A stretch of 64,000 bases of DNA. Source: Apus apus (Eukaryota > Chordata > Aves > Apodiformes > Apodidae). The notes beneath the pieces were generated by a model. It was not told the DNA's origin and did not search any database. It worked only from the letters and a program-made list of their open reading frames with translations. Position 1 is the stretch's first letter, and each line of letters starts with the position of its first letter. Made by a program: the position numbers and the translations under genes. The stretch spans positions 145,996,858 through 146,060,857 of the forward strand of contig NC_067282.1 in NCBI RefSeq assembly GCF_020740795.1. The letters are read 5' to 3'. Shown here one piece after another: positions 1 to 12,958 of the stretch.

Positions 1-3000
1 CAGAGAAACCGATGTATTCAATTTATTTACATTTTTTAATTGCTGTAAAATTAGTCTGTGGGAAAAGTAGGCTGAAAGGTCTCATGCCAAATACTGTGTG
101 AACTGTGAAATGTTTTCAGGCTGAGCCAAAAAAATGCATCTAACAAGTGTACAGCAAGTGAAATACTTTGTCTTATCCATCTTTAGAATGAACATTGAGT
201 GTTTTTTAAGGACTGGTCAATCCAAAGCTTGGCAGCAGAAAAGGAAAGAATTTGGTTTGTTAGTTTTGGGGTGTTTGTTTTTTTTCCCCTCAGTTGCTAT
301 GGAAACTGGAGTATACATTGCCTCACAACCCAGGAAAATTACTTTGTTAAAACTATGTTGATCTGTGTAGTCTTCTCTCGCTTTTGTTCACTCCTGCACT
401 GTAAACATTGCAACACCAGAGCTGCTTTTGTTTCCAAGTGATGCTCCCTGGCATGCAGTTTGAGGCACTGGAGACCAATGTTTTAGGAGGCCTCTTCCAG
501 ATGAAAGTGGCCTGATTTCACAAGGTGCCTAGAGCTGGGCAGTTTTTACTGGCCTGTTGGGGAGATGTGTTAGAGTCAGAGGGCTTTTTAAATCAGGAAA
601 ACTTAATATGGGCTTAAAATCAAGGCACCCTTTTTCCAAATCGCCTTAAAAGCCTGTTGTGGAACTGACCAACTTGAGCAATTGTCTCTCTCCCTGCCAG
701 AAACCACAGCTGTGTCAACAACACAAAGTAGGCATTGCTATCAAAGGCAGATCTGAAAGAATTAGAGTAGACACTTTAAATGTGGTCATCCCCAGAAAAG
801 GTTATTAATCATCAAAAAGAAGCCTTTTCCGTGTGCTACAAAAATAGCCTGATCTCGGCAAATGCCGGCCTCCCAGATTTCTCCTTTTCGTATTGTGGTT
901 AAGGAGAAAAAAGAAAGCCCAGGATGAAGTCTGGATGTCAGACAACAGCCTTGTTTCTTCAGAGCACCTTAACACTTTGCTTCTTCACCCGCACTAATCT
1001 GTCAGATCGGTGGGAGGCAGCGACGGTCCCTGCAGCTGCTGGAACCTGGCATCGTCCTGGCGGGATTTGCAGCAATGCTGTGCAAAGTCACAGGGCAAAA
1101 TCTGGAACCTTCTGTGCCTGTTAAATGTTGTAAAGCAGATCTGTGATCCATCATAAGTTAATCCAGATGTGACACAGTGTCAGAAATCCGAAGGTGTTAG
1201 TAAAAGGAATCCTACTGTAGCACAGCTTATAAAAAAGAAAAGAAGAAAAAAGCATGTAATCAAACCATGTTAAGTTGCCCAATGCTAGTGTATTTTCAGC
1301 AGTTTGTTTTATGCTGGGAGCAAAGGATTTTCTGGCAGTAAACTCCAAAATGCTGGTTGATTCAATACTGTGGAAAACCAGTCTGAAGTCTGGGAGTAAA
1401 ACAACCAGTCTGAGCAGCCAGTATCCTTCCTTAGAAGCTGCTGCAAGTTGTCACGGTGTCTTTTTTAGGGCATGTCAAGCTAGTCTTGGAGCAAGTTTTG
1501 CCAGGAAAAGAAGTAGAGTTTCTAAGTAGTTGCGCCTGTTTTGTGCAGATTCTGTATTGGCTGACTCTGTTCAAGGTGACTACCACGAAGCAGCAGCTGC
1601 CTAGGTGTGATTGGTTTTTTGCATAGGATGCTGTGTGGTGAGAAAGCCTGCTGTTGGGGCAAATGAATGTCACCAATTGCTGCAAAATCATTGTTCTGGC
1701 CAAGGGAGTGCTCAGCCAGACATCTGTGTGTCAGTCTATCCAAATCAGCCCTTCAGGGAGGGATCTGACACAGCTCTTTGTGTACATCAATACTTTCCAG
1801 CCTCTGTACTAGCAATATCTCAGTCTTTCCTGCAAGCTCCTGTGCAGGTGACATCAGAGATGCTGCTCAGCCATGCTCCCTACAGGAGGCTGAATGAAAA
1901 TGTGCTTGGGATCTTGAAAGTTGTTCTGTCTGCAACCTTAAAGACTTGAAGGATTTTAAGAGTTAGCTGTTGAAACCAAAAGCCTTAAAAAGTGGTATCT
2001 GTGTTCCATTTGAACAGCTGGCATTGAACTTGTGTGGCCTGGTGGTGATGCATGGCACTCCTCAGAGCACACTGCAATTACACTGGGTAGACCTCTTGAT
2101 TTCTAGTGGCATCCAGAGTGCACCAAGCAAATCACAGCACCCTGGGTCAGTATTATTTCAGTGGTGGCAGCTGTCATAGTTGCGGCACTTACGTCCTGGG
2201 ATATCAGGATTTCAGCAGAGACACTGGCTGTAGCTACCCAAAGGCATTGGCTGCCTGTTTGGTATAAGAGCCCTCACAGGTCTGAGAGACACTGAAATAA
2301 ATTGTGCTTTGAGAGTGCATTAAACTGTTCTGCTTGTGCTGTGCACAACAACTCTGGTTGATTCTGTGGACATCTCACAGCAAGAGGCGTCCAGCTTGAG
2401 CAGTCCACAGAACTTCAGTGGCCATATTCACCTTCCACACAGAGGGGTACCTGCTGTATTACAGCTGAGGTGTAGTTTGGGCACTTTCCCCTGTCACTAC
2501 TGCCTGAAGAGCACACGGTCACACAGATGGCATAAGAGGAATTTATCATAGAGGATTATTTTGCAAGGCTCAGCAGCTGTGGTGTGAATCAGCAGTCCTT
2601 TATTGCTTGTTGCAGTGCTGCATTCAAGAGAAGGAGGGAGCTTAGGCTGGAGTAATTCCAAAGGACCAGGGCTCTGCTGTAGCTGCCTGAGACTTATCTG
2701 CAGAGAAAGTCTGACTGAATCCCATATGGAAGAGGCACCTCGATGTTACCTCCTCTGTGTCCATCTCTGAACTGCTCTGCCTTCAAAGGAAGCTCACAGA
2801 CCTCAACCCCCTGTCAGTATTGTTCCCTGGAAATGTCTTCCACAATATAAAATACTTCAGAGCAGAATCACTAGGATTTATCCTGGGGGTGATGAGGCAT
2901 TCACAGATGGGAAGGTGGAATGGGAAGCTTTCTTTTTTGCTTCCCACTGTATGGTGCCTACAATTTCAGACTTTCACCGCTCTGTCTGCAACTTCCGCTA

Positions 3001-5892
3001 ACTGGACCTCAGCCATCTTTCCTCCCACTTAATCTCTCACGTACCATGTGTGCTCGCTGGGACTGGAGAGCAGGGTTGAGGGAAGAACAAGCCACCATAA
3101 ATACAGCAGGATACAGCATGTTGTAATATCTCACCAGTCCATAAATAACCATGTACTTCAGCTGCTCACTGTTCCCTCTTTGGAGCTACCTGGAATCGTG
3201 TAGATCCTTTCCCTTGGTTTTCAAGTACTGTCTATAAAGGCAGTTCCTACCTTTAGGCAGGAAAGTTGGATGTGCCTTCAAGATTGTGGATTTGTCACAA
3301 AGGTGGAACTTCTAATAGTTCCATCTTCAACTTCTCTTCAAAGAAGAGGAAGTCCAGTGGTGGTGGTCTAAGAGCAATGCCTCAGTGCTGCACACAGATG
3401 ATGAAAGGACTTATTTCAGCTTTCACCATAATGATGCTGTTGTTGTTACTGGACCTATTATCAGTCAGAAATTAAGGAGTGGAAAATATGCTCTGTGGTA
3501 ATGGAGGGAAACAGAAGCCCCTACCTTTGCATCTGCTAACACAGCCTGAAATGTATGGGTGTACAAGTAACACTGCCTCAAAGGAGACAGTTTTAAAAGG
3601 ATGTCATTAACTTGGAGTGCACTTGTGAGATGGCACATTCACTTTTGTTGGAGTTCCTTTCAAGATTGGCTTGTATGAAAGATACAAGAGAAATAATCTA
3701 CTCTGATATTCTTCTTGCACTTTTTCTGGGTGTATTTTGTTTTTTTGGTGTTGTTTTGGTTTGTTTTTTTGTTAAATGATCCTGTTTCTTACTAGCTCTG
3801 TGTTTTCTCATTATTTTCATTTTATTTCTCTCAGATTTGTTCTCTGCCTTGCCTGTGTGGTAGACACAGCAAGACATGGGCTTGCTGATGAGGGCAGACA
3901 CAGCTTGAGAGAAGCAACAGAGGGACAGCCAGCAGGAGTGATGTGGAGGAGGAAGGGGGATACTCATAAGACCTTCCTGGTCAAGGTTTAACACTGGGCT
4001 TCCAGTTAAACATTCCTGAACAAGAAGAATATGTAACTGAGAGGTTTTTCCCATGTAAAGGCTTAAAGCCACTAGTCTGTGACACGGCTGTTGAAGGGTT
4101 TTCCTCTGTTTTTATAGAGAAGAGACAAGCTTCTGTGAGTGCAGGGAGAGGAAGCTGGTCCTATCTTGTGAAAAGCCTTTCTCAGCATGTACATCCCAGT
4201 TGTCCCTCTCAAGCGCCTGTTCCCTACCTATTGCAGTCCTAGATAAAATTCTCAGGTTAAGCAGATTCCAGCCTCTCCCCTGGGCTTTACTTATCTTCAA
4301 AAAGCATCATGTGTTTAACCATGTTTTCTGTTTGATTTATTCCTATGGTCATGCTGATATCCCAGCAAACCACAATTCTGTTCTGCTAAAGCAAACTGGT
4401 CTGGTGAAAGCCAGCCAGCTGTGGCCCAGCCACCACACTCTGCGCTGCACGTGTTAGTGGTTGCAGCACAGGGATTCCAACCCACCATTCTTAGCTGGAG
4501 CTAGGGGTGGGGGAAGAAAGCAGGCTTTGCTTTTCAGAGTGAGGTGGAGTCCATGCCCCTCAAGCCCTACCCCTCTCGAGTCATCAATAAACTGCCAGAT
4601 CCAGGTTGCTGAGTGTAAGTTCCCCTGTGGAGTTTAACAGGAGCCAGCCGGGCGCCCTTCCCTGGCGACATGACTCCTCTGGCTGCACCAGCCTCCTTTC
4701 CCTCCTCCAGTCTGTTGAGATCTGAATGCTAGTAAAACAAAATTATGTTATATATGGGTTTATAATGGCAAGCCTTCCCCTTTGCTTGATGCATACAAAT
4801 GCTTCCAGATCCAGAATGGATGAGTAACTGGTGCCCTGCAGCAAGTTCTGCTCTGTTAGACTGCAGCCCCTGCCTGTCTCCTGCCAGAGAGTTGATGGGG
4901 TTTCTGGATGGACCTTCTTGGAAGTTGTCAGCAAAGGCACTTATAGCCAAGCTGCTGATGACATATGAAGGGGAAAGAAGGAAAGCTGCAGTCCTGTGAG
5001 CTGTGGGCAGCATCCCATAGAGGCTGGCTGTGTGCTCACCTCCAGGGATTTCACTCTTCCATGGTTCTGAGTAGCCTTGGCAAGCTCCACAGGCAGCAGG
5101 GTGCCTGGATAGCCTCTGGCTGGAGACCACTGCCTTTCTCCTTCCCCCATGCTCTGGCATGGCTGCTAGGACCTATCGGAATGATTGAGACCTATAGAAA
5201 AGCACACCATTGGCATGTGACTGCTCCTGCTACGGGTTACCCAAAGGCATGCTGTACAGGTAGCAAGGCAAGGGGCAGGATCATGGCTAGAATGGCCTGC
5301 AGGAACACCTGGGGACCTTGTGGCTGTAGGTTGTGCCTGGGGCTTTGCCAGGGGGTCCAAGCTGCACATCCAGCTGCACTGACAAGGCCAGGAGGATGAC
5401 CAGCAGGTAAGTGGCCCACCATGCAGCCCAGCAAAGAGCTGCTGTAGTAGTGGAACCGTGCTCTGCACCCCACAGTTGTGTCCTGTCTTTGCTGGACAGT
5501 GTAGCCCCTGTGCATTCAGAGCTGTGGCTTTCCCATGGGAACAGCCACAGAGGCATGCTGTGAGAGAATTAACTCATTTATCTAATGAGAGGCAGTGGCA
5601 TGAAAGATCTTATGTCTGTGGTATTTCCCACTGGGGCACTGAAGGACCAGCTCCCGGATTCAGTGGGACCCATCTCTTGTTCCATGCACATGTGCCAGGA
5701 TAGTCTCTTGTAACCTGGGCTCCTGTCTCCAATCATTGCTCCCACGCCTGAAAATTTGGGTCAGAAATTGGGAAAGCCCCTAGTAATTACAGAGATCAAT
5801 CAGGGAACAACTGAGAGCGCCGTGGTTTCTAGGAAGCACCACTCACCTCCTGACTGACCAGCCATTCCTCTTGTTTGTGTTTCATCTTCCAG
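1..5892 (+). other. DENND2A: DENND2A intron (3' part), no exon seen
   Basis: This stretch lies upstream of the first recognisable DENND2A exon and should be intron. The next upstream coding exon would have to encode the segment ending in FVADKL and stop in phase 2 before a GT donor. I searched for it on the + strand and did not find it, so it probably lies before the window. I see no other gene, RNA gene or clear transposon here. Confidence 0.6.
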
Positions 5893-8800
5893 CACTCTCT
5901 CCAAGTGCTGCCATGCCACGGTGGCCCTCCTGTACCCCTTCACCTGGCAGCACACCTACATCCCTGTGCTGCCACCTTCCATGATCGACATTGTGTGCTC
6001 GCCCACCCCCTTCCTCATCGGCCTGCTCTCCAGCTCCCTGCCCCGCCTGAAGGAGCTCCCAGTGGAGGAGGTGAGCCCTGCACCCCCTCCATGTCCGTGC
6101 TCTTGGTTGCTTCCAGTGGGCCCAGTTGTCATCTGTCCCAGAAAGGCTGTCCTTGAGAATCTGCCTTGGCAGATGGAGGAGCTGAGGGTCTCAACCTCTG
6201 GCTCCTGCAGGCGCGGGGTGAGGGAGGAGGTGGACATCCCCTGAGGAGGCAGAGGGCTGCGTGCTTCCTTGTTTGCAGCTTGGGAAGGTGGGGGGCTGGG
6301 ATCTCCCACCCTGGAGCTGCTGTGGGTAGGAGATGATGTTGTTCAAGTTTCTGCATAGCACTGTCCAGGGACTAAGCACAAAATCCACCAGGCTTGAAGT
6401 ATGATTGCTACTCATTGGCCAGGATACCTGTCCCTCTATTTAACACAGGTGCCTAATGAAAGGAATCAAGAATTAAGAACCAGATTCAGGGTGCCCAAGG
6501 GTGAAGGCAGCAAGGCGGAATGTGACTGAGGAGGCATTTTCTTCACTGCCCACCCAGGGGACAGCGGTGCAGTGCACAGGGAGAAAAGACAGAGCTCTGA
6601 CCCTGACACGGTGGTGGGGAGCAGTGGGCCTGGCTTGGAGAACTGCTTCCTGCTGTCCAGGCTGTTCTGTGGCAAGGTGGTTAGAAAACTGCAACAAGGC
6701 TCAGCTCTTGGCTCACGCTGGGTGCCTGCTCCGGCTGCAGTGGTGGGTAGGAGGAACAGGGGCAGGGCCAAAGCATTTCTTCCAGAGCAGTTACAGGTTA
6801 AGATAAACTCTGATGATGGAAATAATTATTTCCCCTTTTTATTCTTGCTCTCTCATTCTTAGGTCCTCGTTGTTGACCTTGTAAATAACCGGTTTCTGAG
6901 ACAGGTGAGCAGAGCTGTTTTGTATCTTTCACCTTCTGTCCCCTTCTTCCTCCACACCTTATCTCCATCCATGTTTGCTGACCGCCCTGGCTGGCTGGAT
7001 TGTTTACTCCCCACACAAACTGAGGCAGGATTTGTGCATGGCAGTGTTACAGTGGTTGCTGTGTACACATATATGCAATATGATAGTCCCAAACCACAGC
7101 ATTGAGGACTGAATCATTGTTTATTCTCTCTCTTATTTTTTTAAAGAGGGTTAGTGGCAGCACTTGAGCACTGCAGGTCCTTAAGTGTCAGCCTGTAAGG
7201 CTGAGGACAGAGCTAGAAAACCTCAACTTAGCACTGTCTGCTGGGGAGCAACAGGGGCTGTTCCAGCCTGTGTCTGTCAGTCCATCTTCTATTGCATACC
7301 TGGCCCTGAGTGGTGAAGGGGGCCTTGGTGATTTCTTCAAACCCCTTCCTGCCCAAGGAGTTTGTGATTCCTTGCTCCTTGCAGGAAGCCAGCACATGGG
7401 AGTCTGCCTGTATGTTGCTTTGCAGATGAGAGATTGCCTGCTGATTTTTACTTCCCTTTGTTGTGAAGAGAAAGAATGGGATAACGAAGGGGCGAGGATA
7501 GATGTGTAAACATGCTCCTGGCCGGGAAGCTAGTTTTACCCCCCGGGCTTTTCAGCAGATCTCTGAGCACTGCTGGCTGCTTCAGTCTCAGCCGTGCCTC
7601 AGGACCCACAGGTAGGATGGGACAAGTGCACCTCCCGCTGCAGGGAGCAGCGTGTGGGTGAAGGCCACTCCTTTGAGCAGCTCTGGCTCGGCTGCCTGAG
7701 CTGCAAGGGAAGCGCTTCACCTTGCACCTCCTCTGCAAGGCTGAAGTCAAATCATGGTGTCTCAGCCAGGGCTGGTGGGAGCTTGCACACAGTCACCAAG
7801 CAGTTCCTTGGTCTGCGGGAGCTTCTTCCGCCTCTGTGACGGGATCAGCGCCAGGGCAGAGCTGAGCAGGGGGTTGTGCTCACCTGGCTGCACGCCGGCT
7901 GCGTCCCCGCTGTGGCGGTGGGAGCGCCCACGGGGGGCTGTGGGGCCACGGGTGGGCACTGTCTGGCAGCCTCTCGGGTCAGGCACCTGAAGTTCTTGCA
8001 GAACAGGAGAATATTTGGGGCAGGACACCCCCTTTTTCTCTCTTGTGCTCCTTGATAGTCCTGCACTGGGAGGTGCTGGGAAAGGGCCAAGTGTATTGCG
8101 AGTTCTCCCTCTCCTCGTGGTTCGTTTTTAGTGCTCCCCCTGCTGTGCTGGGGACAGGATCGGAGCTGGTGAGAAGGGCAGGGGCTGGCCATGGCCCAGG
8201 CCCTGAGGGGGTGGCTCTGTTTTGCAGATGGAAGATGAGGACTCCATCCTTCCCCGCAAGCTGCAGGCCGCCCTGGAGCACATCTTGGAGCAGAGGAACG
8301 AGCTGGCAAGCGACAAAGAGGAGGGCCCTGTCAATGGCAAGCAGGGTAAAGCTCGGTGCCTTTCAGCTTAAAACCACGTCTCTGCCTGCCTCTTTTTCTC
8401 CTGTCGCTTCTTAGGGGAGAACTAGGCTTGTATTAATTTAACACCACAGAAGCTGGAGGTAGGTGAGGATTTTGGTTGCAGCTCTGTTAAATATTCCTTT
8501 GCACCGGTTTCAGTTCTCTTTGTGTGAAGAGAAACAGTGCTTACCCTTTCCTGACTGTGCTTTCCTTAGGGCTCCAGGGAACACCTGTATTCCTTTTGGA
8601 GTGGGGGATCCCACAGGCCCCTCTCTGCTGCTCGCCTGAGTGATGCAGGCTCCTCTGGGCAACAGTCCGCCTGGAGAGCTGCAGTCTCAGAGGCAACTGT
8701 GTGGCTCACAGGCACCTGGGCTGAGACAGGTCTTTGGGGGCACTATGGGCAACTCCTCATTGCAGGGGAGCCAAGGCAAAACATGGTGGCTTTCAAAATA

Positions 8801-11218
8801 GAAGCAGCCCAGTGCTATTCCATGGCAAGCACTTCCTAGGATGCTGTCTCCCTTGAGCAGCTTTTTCTACTCAGCCTAGGTCTTCAAAAAGCCAGGGAGT
8901 TTGTGACCAGGGCTTTTCCTGGCACATCCTTACAGCATTATCCTCACCGCTGCCACTTTCTTTTCTCCTCAGAGACCAGCCCTTTGAATGAGGTGGTGTC
9001 CGAGGCCTTTGTGCGTTTCTTTGTGGAGATTGTGGGCCACTACTCCCTCTTCCTGACCCCGACCGAGCGAGAGGAGCGGACCCTGCAGCGTGAAGCTTTC
9101 CGCAAGTCTGTCTCCTCCAAGAGCCTCCGACGCTTCCTCGAGGTCTTCATGGAGACGCAGATGTTTGGGGGTTTCATTCAGGAGCGGGAGCTGCGGAAGC
9201 AGGGGATCAGAGGTGAGGGGCTCTGCCTGGGCTCTGCAGTCATGAAAACTCTGATGTTGCTCCCAAGAGAGCCAGGAGATGCTCACCAGTTGCCAGCTCC
9301 ATCCTCAAACCCGTGGCTGGAGGCTGCAGTGTCTGTGCAGGGACACCAGGAGGGAGATGGTAGGGAAGGGCTAACACAGGCTGATGGTTTGTTCTGACAG
9401 CCCTGTGCAGCCTTCCAGAAGTCACTCAGGGATTTTTTTGTCTCTCCTTATATTCCCAAAGGGGAGCCTGGCCTCACAGGAGCGTGGTGGGACATAGTGT
9501 TTGCACAGGGCATGGGAACTGGCTGCTGTAGAACAGGGGCTTTTTGTGCGTGATCTGGTAGTTTCTTGTTGAGGTTGGGGTCACAGACACCCTTCTCCAC
9601 TACAGTAAGGGACATAAGTGGTATCCCCCATGTGTGTACCTCTTCGTTCCATGTTGAATTCCCATCAGGACCATCACTGAAGGTATACACTGCTGGAACA
9701 ATGTGCACTCTTGTCCACTTCCCTTACCTAGAGGAAGATCTGGCTGGATTGGTTGTGGCTGTTTTGGCTAGTAGAAAATGTGGATGCTCATGTCCTTTCC
9801 AGGGCTGCTCCTGTTGTTTCACTGCTGTTATCCCACAGTCCTGAGGGCTCTACTGGCAGCTGGATTTTCCCCTCCATGCTGTTGCTTAGTGCTGGCCTAG
9901 CAGTTTCCTCCCAAGCACTAGTGAGCAGAGGACACTTGACTAGGTGGCTGCATGAAAGAGGTTTTGCAGCATGGTAAATCCTGTGTGGCAATTCCCCAGA
10001 TGATCTCACTTTCTAGACTTAGCCATGGTCAAGCAGAGCAAACAGAGGTTTTGTCTCTCCCTGTGCAAGGTACAAAAGCTTGGCATAGTGGGGGAGCAGG
10101 TGGTAGCTGGGATTCTTTGCTGGGAGCCCTACAAACACAGACCGAAGCTCCCACTCCAGATCCAGACTCAGCTGATGGAGGAGGTGGGGTGAGTTGTTTG
10201 TTCTCATGTGCAACAGTTTCTTGGTAAGCCAGGACAGTGTTCTTCCAGGTGGGCGTTCTCTCTTTTTTTTATAGGGAAGCAAAAGAGAAGTTGCTGACTT
10301 CTTTCTTTCTGCAGGTCTGTTTGAGGTACGGGCTCAGGAGTACCTGGAAACTCTTCCCAGTGGGGAGCAGAGTGGAGTCAATAGGTTCCTGAAAGGCCTT
10401 GGTAAGGAACCAGCAAAGCCCTTGTCTTCTCAAAAGGCTTGGGCTTCTTGTTGCCTTCAGGTTTGGCAGCAAAGAAGCTGCTGAAGGGTGGCAGGACTTG
10501 GCTGGTGGCTGCGTGTGGCTTCTTGCAGGGCACTGCTCTAAACCTTGAGTGATCAGTGCCTGACCATGTGTCTGTGCTTGGCACACTGTATCCCTGCTCT
10601 GGCACACTGTTGGCTCTGCCCCCTGGTCTGCCAGTTGTCTGGAAGTTGGTGGGGAACCAAAATTTGGGCCATGAGCTATGTCTGTATCTTCCGAAGGTTA
10701 TGGGATTGTCTGAAGAGGCGATAGAGCAACCAGGGGTGGTGGATGCAGTTCCTGATGGGCAGAGTGACACAGTCTTCATGGCCTTGAAATTTGCCCATAG
10801 GGATCAGCTGTGGGAATTGTCCAGGAGTATCCTAAGACCGAAACAATTTTCCACTGTGAGTGAGGCTAGACAAGAGCTCCAGACTGCTGTTAAAAGTCCT
10901 TGATATAGTCCTTGAAAAGTCCATTGGACATCATGGCTAAGGAAGTTTGATCATGTGCTTGGGGCTTGCAGGGTCCCGATTTGCAGTGCTGCTCCCAGGG
11001 GGTGGACAGAGCTATGACCTGCTCTGCAGGCACCTACTTGAGCTTTGCAGAGCAGGTGACTGTGGATAAGGACCCAGGGCTGGCAGAAGAGGCAATTCTC
11101 TGCATAGACTTGCTCAGCTGATAGTGGTAGGAACAGTGACACTTGTTTTGCCTGATAAATCCATTTTCTTTTCTCCGTCTCTCCAGGCAGCAAAATGAAA
11201 TTCCTCCACAAAAAGTAG
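5893..11218 (+). CDS. DENND2A: DENND2A, C-terminal six coding exons (Rab GEF, DENN domain)
   Basis: Partial gene; the visible part encodes the last 231 residues of a family member of about 1000. DENN-domain proteins of the DENND2 group are guanine-nucleotide exchange factors for Rab GTPases (Rab9 for DENND2A) in endosome-to-Golgi traffic. Coding exons: 5893-6070, 6863-6904, 8228-8345, 8973-9212, 10315-10401 and 11187-11218. All are bounded by AG and GT, and all phases agree. The first exon holds the conserved cDENN core (YPFTWQHTYIPVLPPSMID, then SPTPFLIGLL). The second begins VLVVDLVNNRFLRQ. The fourth holds the dDENN segment (LNEVVSEAFVRFFVEIVGHY, FLEVFMETQMF). The fifth encodes GLFEVRAQEYLETLPSGE and the last ends KMKFLHKK before TAG, as I recall for human DENND2A rather than 2C or 2D. 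Position next to MKRN1 supports the assignment. I see no frameshift or stop inside the exons. Confidence 0.93.
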
Positions 11219-12867
11219 AAGCGAAGCACATCCTTGTTCCATAGAAGAGAATGGCTTTACCATTTAACAGCAATAAATCAGACTATTATCAACCATTCCC
11301 ATTCAGCCTGCTTCCAGGAGCCAACAGCCTTGGGTGTGCTGACCACGTCTGGGATGCACTCCCACTGGTGTCTGGTGCCACAGGAAGATTTGATGGCTGC
11401 TGGGCTGCCAGGACAGACTTCTGGATATCTACAGTACCATGCACTGGACCAAGCACTCTCTGAACTCTGCACTAGCACGTTGCAGGCATCCCAGCAGATT
11501 GGATCTCATAGCTAGTCAACTCTTTGTTTTGTTGTATTTTTCTATTTATATTTGGGTTAGAACAATTATTAACCGATGACTCTTGCCCTGCCTCCTCTCT
11601 CCAATTGGTGCTGCAGGAAGCCAAAGCAGGACTCCCAGGGGACTGAGCAGGAAAAGCTCAGGCACAGAGTAGAGGAGGAACAGAGACGAATGGAAATAGG
11701 TCTGTGCAAAGCGAGGACACTGAGGGCTGCAAGGATAATGTGGACTGACCAGGAGGGACTTCCAAGCAAGGGAGAAGGGTGAGAGGGAACCACTAAATCT
11801 ACTGAGGACTTGATAGGCCAGCCAGCTTCCTGGGTGGCTGTGCCAGGGAGTCCTGGCATGAGGAGAGGCCTTTTTTTACACAGTGTAATTAAAAGTGAGT
11901 GGTGTAAAAAGCGTGCAGACCTTGGTGTGTTGGGTAAAGGGACAAGCTTTGTCTGCCCACCAGCCCACCTGGTGCTGAGCATGAACATCTAGCAGCTGAC
12001 CCCTCAGCTTGGCCAGGCCCTTGGCTTCCCTGTGAGCCTCACAGCCTGGGTGGACTCATTCCCTTGCCTGGCCACTTGCAGGGCAAGCCCGAAGTTTAGG
12101 TGGGCTGTCCTCTTCTACCTGGGGTGTTGCTGCCAAGGAACACAGTAGGAAACGGGCAAGGGGAGAGTGCCTTCTACCACCTTCTGAGTTCCTGGTTAGT
12201 CAGGAGGTAGGACCTCCTGCTTGCCTCTCCTTCCTTTTGGTGGGGAGGTGTCAGGGGAGGCGCATGGAGATTGAGGAGGAGATGAGGGCTCTTTTCCAGC
12301 TGGTACAAAAGCTATTTCCCTTGCACCACTTGTGAGAGCAACTGGTGCATTCTTGGGTTTCCTCTGCTCTTTGGAGAGGAAACCAGGTGCAGCTCTTCTG
12401 TGGCCTGAAGGGAAGTCTCTTCCCCAGCTCCTGGGGATTGCAGGGTGAGAGCTGTATGCAGGTAGCCATGCTACACTGGGCTACACAGGGCTGACAGAGG
12501 TTTTGAAGATGGTCTGGGTGCCCCTGCAGTCATTAGGCTTTCCCAGGGAAGAGAGCCTTGTTGACCAGCAGTGGGGTTCAGAGGATCTCACCTCCCCTTG
12601 GTAATGGAGGTGAAGTTGTGGGTCCAGTGCTGCTCTATGAATCTTTTTGAAGCCTGCTTTACCAAGGTTTCCTACAATGGCAGCCTCTTCCTCTCCCATG
12701 TTTAAGGACAGAGGAAAGGGTTTGTTATGGATGGTGGCAGAAGTGGGCAGCTGGGTGGGTAGAAAGGTGAGTGCTTGGGGAGATAGTGCTTGGCTGGCTC
12801 CCAGTGTAGTGGGGCTTGTCATGACTGTGGCATGTGCTGCTATCTGAGGACCAAATAAACTGGGCAA
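11219..12867 (+). other. DENND2A: DENND2A 3' UTR and flank
   Basis: The sequence after the stop has no supportable coding exon. A canonical AATAAA at 11272-11277, only 54 bases past the stop, could give a very short 3' UTR. Another AATAAA lies near 12855, just before a CR1 fragment. I cannot tell from sequence alone which is used. Confidence 0.4.
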
Positions 12868-12958
12868 ATAGCTCCAGGCGGCACTGCTGGAGCAGGGGGT
12901 TGACCCAGATGACCTCAAAGACGTCCCTTCCCACCTCAACCTCTCTGTGGTTCTATGG
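12868..12958 (+). mobile_element. CR1 LINE 3'-end fragment
   Basis: The text runs gcactgctggagcaggg, then gatgacctcaaagacg, then tcccttcccacctcaacc and ends in a ttctatg-like tail. This is the typical 3' end of an avian CR1 retroposon in sense orientation. It is a short 5'-truncated copy. Confidence 0.8.

Noticed and set aside
2400-2480. Possible upstream DENND2A exon ending in a ctgag donor
   Set aside because: The translation before the donor does not resemble the expected segment before the cDENN core, so the similarity is by chance.
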